Assembly: GCA_934089255.1 (NCBI GenBank)
Contig: CAKOJI010000024.1
Span: 1-16,466 of the forward strand
Source of the DNA: an uncultured Bacilli bacterium
GTDB taxonomy: Bacteria; Bacillota_I; Bacilli_A; RF39; UBA660
Length of the DNA: 16,466 nucleotides
Reading direction: 5' to 3'
This document shows positions 13,223 to 16,466 of this stretch, piece by piece. Both the position numbers and the translations under genes were made by a program. Below the pieces are notes generated by a model. The model was given only the letters and a program-made list of their open reading frames with translations, searched no databases and was not told the origin of the DNA. The first letter of the stretch is position 1, and the number at the start of each line of letters is the position of its first letter.

Positions 13223-15244
13223 ATGAGTATATCTAAAAATGATTTAATACTTGAAAAACAAAATCTTCTAAGTACAATAGATATTATAAGAAATGAAATA
13301 TCACTTCTTAGTACAGATTTATATGACAAAGAAACTAAACTAAAAGAGTTTCAAAAAATGATGTGGGACAATAAAGCAGAACTTGATCCTGCAGAAATGA
13401 AAACATTAAGAACATCAAATGACCTAGAAGTATTTTTTCTAGAACAAAAAGCAAAAAAGTTTAAAAAATTGTATTCTATACAAAATAAACCATATTTTGC
13501 AAGAATAGATTTTGAAACAGAAACACATAAAGATAAAATTTATATAGGTATAACTAATGTTTGTAAAGATAATACATATTTTGTATATGACTGGCGTAGC
13601 CCTATTTGTTCTATGTTTTATGACTTCGGAGTAGGCGAGACTTTCTATACTGCTCCAGAAGGAGTTATAAAGGGTAATATTACACTTAAAAGACAATATC
13701 AAATTAAAGACGGTAAGTTAGAAAATGTTTTTGATACAACAATTAACATTGATGATGAGGTATTACAAAATGTTTTAAAAGAAAATTCTAGCAAATACAT
13801 GAAAAATATAGTAAATACTATACAGCAAGAACAAAACTTAGTTATTAGAGATGATAAAACAGACACTCTAATAGTACAAGGTATAGCAGGTAGTGGTAAA
13901 ACAAGTGTAGCACTTCATAGAATTGCTTATCTACTTTATAAAATTGATAATTTAAATAGTAATAATGTTTTAATATTTTCACCTAATAACATATTTCAAG
14001 ACTATATAGGAAACGTATTACCAGAACTAGGAGAAGATAACACATTAATAACTACGTTCCATGATTTTGCTAACAGTTACATAAAAGAATATAAAAAAGT
14101 AGAATCATATTCATCTTTCTTATCAAGATATTATAAAAATGAATATCAAAATAACGATTTAATAAAATATAAATTAAGTGATAACATAATACCTATATTA
14201 GAAAACTATGCTTCTACAATTACTAAATTATGTCACTTTATTAAAAATATAGAATACAAAGAAGAAATTATTAGTAAAGATGAATTGAATGATTTATTTA
14301 ATAATAGATATAATAAATTTAATTTATATGATAGATTTGATTATATTGCTGAAAAAATTAATAATAAATATTTTAAAGGTAAAAAACAAGATCAAATTAG
14401 AATTAAATCTCTTTTATTAAAATCTATTAATTTAACTACTAATATAAAAGAAATATATATTAGTTTTTATGATAGCCAAGAATTTTTAAATAGTTATAAC
14501 GGTTATTTTAATAGAAACGAAAATATAAAAAATATAAATAAAAAAATACTAAATTATGAAGATTCAAGTTTATTTATATATTTAAAGTTTTTATTAACTA
14601 GTATACCATATAAAGTTAGTACTAAATTAGTTGTTATAGATGAAGCACAAGATTATACAATACTTCAATATAAAATAATAAAAAGTATATTTAAAAATGC
14701 TAAATATACTATACTAGGTGATATAAATCAAACTATAAATCCATTTTATAAATATGATAATTTAAATACATTACAAAATATATTTAATAAAAATAAAAAA
14801 TATATAGAATTAAATAAAACTTATAGATCAACTGAAGAAATTATAGAGTATTCTAATAAAATATTAGGTTTAAAACATTCTGTTACAGTAAGACGAAATA
14901 ATAATATACCTGTTAAAGTATATGAATTTGATTACGATACTCTAATAGAAAAAATTAAATATTTAAAAACTAAATATAATAGTGTAGCACTAATAACTAA
15001 AAGTAGTATAGATAGTTTAGAAATATATAATAATTTGAATAAAGAATTTAGCGATATAAGTATTATAAATGATGAAATAGATAACTATAATAGAAATTTA
15101 GTTATAATGCCAGTATTTATTTCTAAAGGATTAGAATTTGATTCGGTAATAATAATAAATAATTTTAGCAATGATAAATATTTATATTATATAGCAGTAA
15201 CTAGAGCACAACATGAACTAATAGTATTTAATTCGACAAAATAA
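13223..15244 (+). CDS. helD: HelD-type RNA polymerase-recycling helicase (UvrD/Rep-like)
   Basis: 673 residues, shorter than Bacillus HelD (about 770). The N-terminal coiled coil (about 5-50) corresponds to the arm that enters the RNA polymerase secondary channel. The block IYIGITNV...FVYDWRSPICSMFY (106-133) is characteristic of HelD and absent from UvrD and PcrA. Walker A is GIAGSGKTS (220-228), followed by ALHRIAYLLY. Walker B is VVIDEAQDYT, motif IV LNKTYRSTEEI, and motif VI AVTRAQHELIVF close to the C-terminus. In Firmicutes HelD removes stalled RNA polymerase from DNA using ATP. The middle (about 330-480) is very Asn/Lys/Ile-rich and poorly conserved. GGAGG at 13214-13218 precedes ATG 13223, the best ribosome site in this part of the window. 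Confidence 0.92.
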   Translation: MSISKNDLILEKQNLLSTIDIIRNEISLLSTDLYDKETKLKEFQKMMWDNKAELDPAEMKTLRTSNDLEVFFLEQKAKKFKKLYSIQNKPYFARIDFETETHKDKIYIGITNVCKDNTYFVYDWRSPICSMFYDFGVGETFYTAPEGVIKGNITLKRQYQIKDGKLENVFDTTINIDDEVLQNVLKENSSKYMKNIVNTIQQEQNLVIRDDKTDTLIVQGIAGSGKTSVALHRIAYLLYKIDNLNSNNVLIFSPNNIFQDYIGNVLPELGEDNTLITTFHDFANSYIKEYKKVESYSSFLSRYYKNEYQNNDLIKYKLSDNIIPILENYASTITKLCHFIKNIEYKEEIISKDELNDLFNNRYNKFNLYDRFDYIAEKINNKYFKGKKQDQIRIKSLLLKSINLTTNIKEIYISFYDSQEFLNSYNGYFNRNENIKNINKKILNYEDSSLFIYLKFLLTSIPYKVSTKLVVIDEAQDYTILQYKIIKSIFKNAKYTILGDINQTINPFYKYDNLNTLQNIFNKNKKYIELNKTYRSTEEIIEYSNKILGLKHSVTVRRNNNIPVKVYEFDYDTLIEKIKYLKTKYNSVALITKSSIDSLEIYNNLNKEFSDISIINDEIDNYNRNLVIMPVFISKGLEFDSVIIINNFSNDKYLYYIAVTRAQHELIVFNSTK

Positions 15245-15281
15245 ACAATATGTTCTTGATATAGTTATGAAGGTGATTATA

Positions 15282-15704
15282 TTGAGAACTTTTTATATAT
15301 TTAATTTAAATAAAAACTATATTGGTCTTGCTACTAGTGAACCTAATAAAATATATATAATATTAAAAAGTATATATAGTTATAATGATAAAAATATTGT
15401 TATACCATTTAATCTTTTTAAAGAAGTATGTAATTCTATAAATGTAGAGTTCTTTAATAAATATTTTTATGATAAATTAGTTAATGATGAAGATTACACT
15501 GTATTTAAAAATATACATATGTATCATAATTATTTTACTAATGAAGAAAGTAAAATGAATATATTTAAAAGCCATATAAAAATAAAATCTAATAAAGAAG
15601 ATAATATATTTTTATTAAATATAAAAGATATAACTAATTTATTTGTATGTGATTTTATTAATGAATATTATAACTATTTTAGTAGTAGTAGTTATAAAAA
15701 ATAA
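15282..15704 (+). CDS. SirA-like protein (putative DnaA-binding replication inhibitor)
   Basis: 140 residues from TTG 15282. AAGGTGAT (15270-15277) lies at proper spacing, whereas an in-frame ATG at 15267 overlaps that ribosome site and would be five residues longer. The protein starts MRTFYIFNLN, is rich in Tyr, Asn, Phe and Lys, and ends with NLFVCDFINEYYNYF. This resembles the start and end of SirA (YneE), which binds DnaA domain I and blocks replication initiation in sporulating Bacillus. In Bacillus sirA sits just before yneF, exactly as here. Similarity is weak by eye, so the call leans on gene order. It has no membrane segment. It follows helD by 37 bases without a clear terminator and may be co-transcribed. 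Confidence 0.55.
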   Translation: MRTFYIFNLNKNYIGLATSEPNKIYIILKSIYSYNDKNIVIPFNLFKEVCNSINVEFFNKYFYDKLVNDEDYTVFKNIHMYHNYFTNEESKMNIFKSHIKIKSNKEDNIFLLNIKDITNLFVCDFINEYYNYFSSSSYKK

Positions 15705-15714
15705 TATTAATTTA

Positions 15715-15743
15715 TTGTAATAACTTTATATATTTAGTATAAT
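15715..15743 (+). promoter_or_regulatory. Promoter of the yneF-yceD-rpmF operon
   Basis: TTGTAA (15715-15720), a 17-base spacer and perfect TATAAT (15738-15743), placing the start near 15750, just upstream of the AAGGAGTGAT ribosome site (15752-15761). Confidence 0.6.
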
Positions 15744-15764
15744 TAACTAGTAAGGAGTGATTAT

Positions 15765-15974
15765 ATGTTACAAGATATATTATTAGTACTTGTAGGTTTA
15801 ATAATTGGTGGGCTTGCCGGATTCTTTATAGCAAAGAATTATATGATGAAATATTTTAAGAAAAATCCACCAATAAACGAGAAAATGATAGAAACTTTAA
15901 TGAGCGGTATGGGTAGAAAACCAAGTCAAAAACAAGTACGTCAATTAATGCAACAAATGAATAAAATGATGTAG
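15765..15974 (+). CDS. yneF: UPF0154 single-pass membrane protein, YneF type
   Basis: 69 residues. One N-terminal membrane helix (about 5-24, LVLVGLIIGGLAGFFIA) is followed by a short cytoplasmic tail with the family's conserved block: NPPINEKMIETLMSGMGRKPSQKQVRQLMQQM. The family is near-universal in Bacilli and Mollicutes, and its function is unknown. AAGGAGTGAT gives a near-perfect ribosome site. It lies one base before the next gene, so it should be translated together with yceD. Confidence 0.93.
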   Translation: MLQDILLVLVGLIIGGLAGFFIAKNYMMKYFKKNPPINEKMIETLMSGMGRKPSQKQVRQLMQQMNKMM

Positions 15975-15975
15975 T

Positions 15976-16386
15976 ATGAAAATAGATTTAAATTATTTAA
16001 ATAGATTTGGTAAATTAGAAATAGATACTGATTTTAATATTGATCCCACATATTATAAAGATACAGATATTAGAGAGTTAAGAAATTTACATTTAGAAGG
16101 TGAAATTCAAATAGATTATAGTGATGATTTAGTTATGGATTTAAAAGTAAGTGGAATAATGGTATTACCATGTGCTGTTACTTTAAAAGATGTTCCATAC
16201 GAATTTGAATCAGTAATTGAAGATTCTATTGGTAAATTTGATGAAATTTATAAAAATAACAAAAATACACTTGAAATATCTTCGATTTTATGGGAGAATA
16301 TTGTATTGGAAATTCCCATTCGTGTTGTGTCAAGTAATATAGAACCTTCCAACACATCTGGGGATGGATGGGAATTAATTAGTTGA
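15976..16386 (+). CDS. yceD: YceD/DUF177 family protein (23S rRNA accumulation factor type)
   Basis: 136 residues, shorter than the roughly 170 of many relatives. The DUF177 core is visible: LHLEGEIQIDYSDDLVMDLKVSGIMVLPCAVTLKDVPYEFES. It carries a single Cys (LPCAVTL), the Firmicutes pattern, rather than the C-x-x-C of proteobacterial YceD. In E. coli YceD affects 23S rRNA accumulation, and the gene almost always precedes rpmF, as here. There is one base between the yneF stop and this ATG and no strong ribosome site of its own, so coupled translation is likely. It ends in TGA 21 bases before rpmF. Confidence 0.88.
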   Translation: MKIDLNYLNRFGKLEIDTDFNIDPTYYKDTDIRELRNLHLEGEIQIDYSDDLVMDLKVSGIMVLPCAVTLKDVPYEFESVIEDSIGKFDEIYKNNKNTLEISSILWENIVLEIPIRVVSSNIEPSNTSGDGWELIS

Positions 16387-16407
16387 TATTAAGGAAGGAG
16401 TGATAAT

Positions 16408-16466
16408 ATGGCAGTTCCATTTAGAAGAACTAGTAAAACTAAAAAGAGAATGCGTCGTACTCATTT
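16408..16466 (+). CDS. rpmF: 50S ribosomal protein L32 (3' partial)
   Basis: Only the first 19 codons are inside the window: MAVPFRRTSKTKKRMRRTH. This is the conserved, strongly basic start of bacterial L32 (MAVPxRRTSKxxKxxRRxH). AAGGAAGGAGTGAT at 16391-16404 is an excellent ribosome site. It is cut by the right edge. Zinc-binding cysteines, if present, lie beyond it. Confidence 0.95.
   Translation, partial: MAVPFRRTSKTKKRMRRTH

Overview
The window is about 16.5 kb of very AT-rich bacterial DNA, densely coded and nearly all on the + strand. Strong AGGAGGTGAT-like ribosome sites, sigma-A-type promoters, a T-box leader, intact GatCAB, HelD, a YneF-type protein (UPF0154) and the YceD (DUF177)-rpmF pair all point to a low-GC Bacillota, probably a gut-type member of class Bacilli near the RF39/Mollicutes branch. 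Trp is encoded by TGG, and no gene needs in-frame TGA, so the standard bacterial code applies. The lineage assignment is inference.

Layout. Positions 3-1811: the 3' part of a membrane-anchored surface protein whose start lies left of the window; its last 60 or so codons have abruptly different codon use. Positions 1854-3408: a two-gene operon of a LiaF-like membrane protein and an anchored DUF4097-type beta-repeat protein. Positions 3401-3637: a promoter and a T-box leader that I read as sensing tRNA-Asp. Positions 3656-11228: a translation operon, hisS-asnS-aspS-gatC-gatA-gatB, ended by a bidirectional terminator. Positions 11261-12058 (-): a Cof-type HAD hydrolase. It is transcribed divergently from a stand-alone DHH/DHHA1 phosphoesterase (12145-13140), and their -35 boxes overlap. 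Positions 13223-15244: a HelD-type RNA polymerase-recycling helicase. Positions 15282-15704: a SirA-like protein. From 15765: a yneF-yceD-rpmF operon, with rpmF cut by the right edge.

How the genes work together. The central operon makes three charging enzymes and the amidotransferase. HisRS, AsnRS and AspRS charge their tRNAs. GatCAB most likely makes Gln-tRNA(Gln) from Glu-tRNA(Gln), because a dedicated AsnRS is present and AspRS carries a discriminating-type residue. A tRNA-Asp-responsive leader would tie all six genes to aspartate charging. The LiaF-like/DUF4097 pair fits cell-envelope stress. HelD, a possible DnaA inhibitor (SirA-like), YceD and L32 belong to RNA polymerase, replication and ribosome housekeeping.

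No tRNA or rRNA gene, CRISPR array, insertion sequence, integrase or phage gene was seen. No gene-free stretch exceeds 300 bases. The longest, 3409-3655, is filled by the T-box leader.
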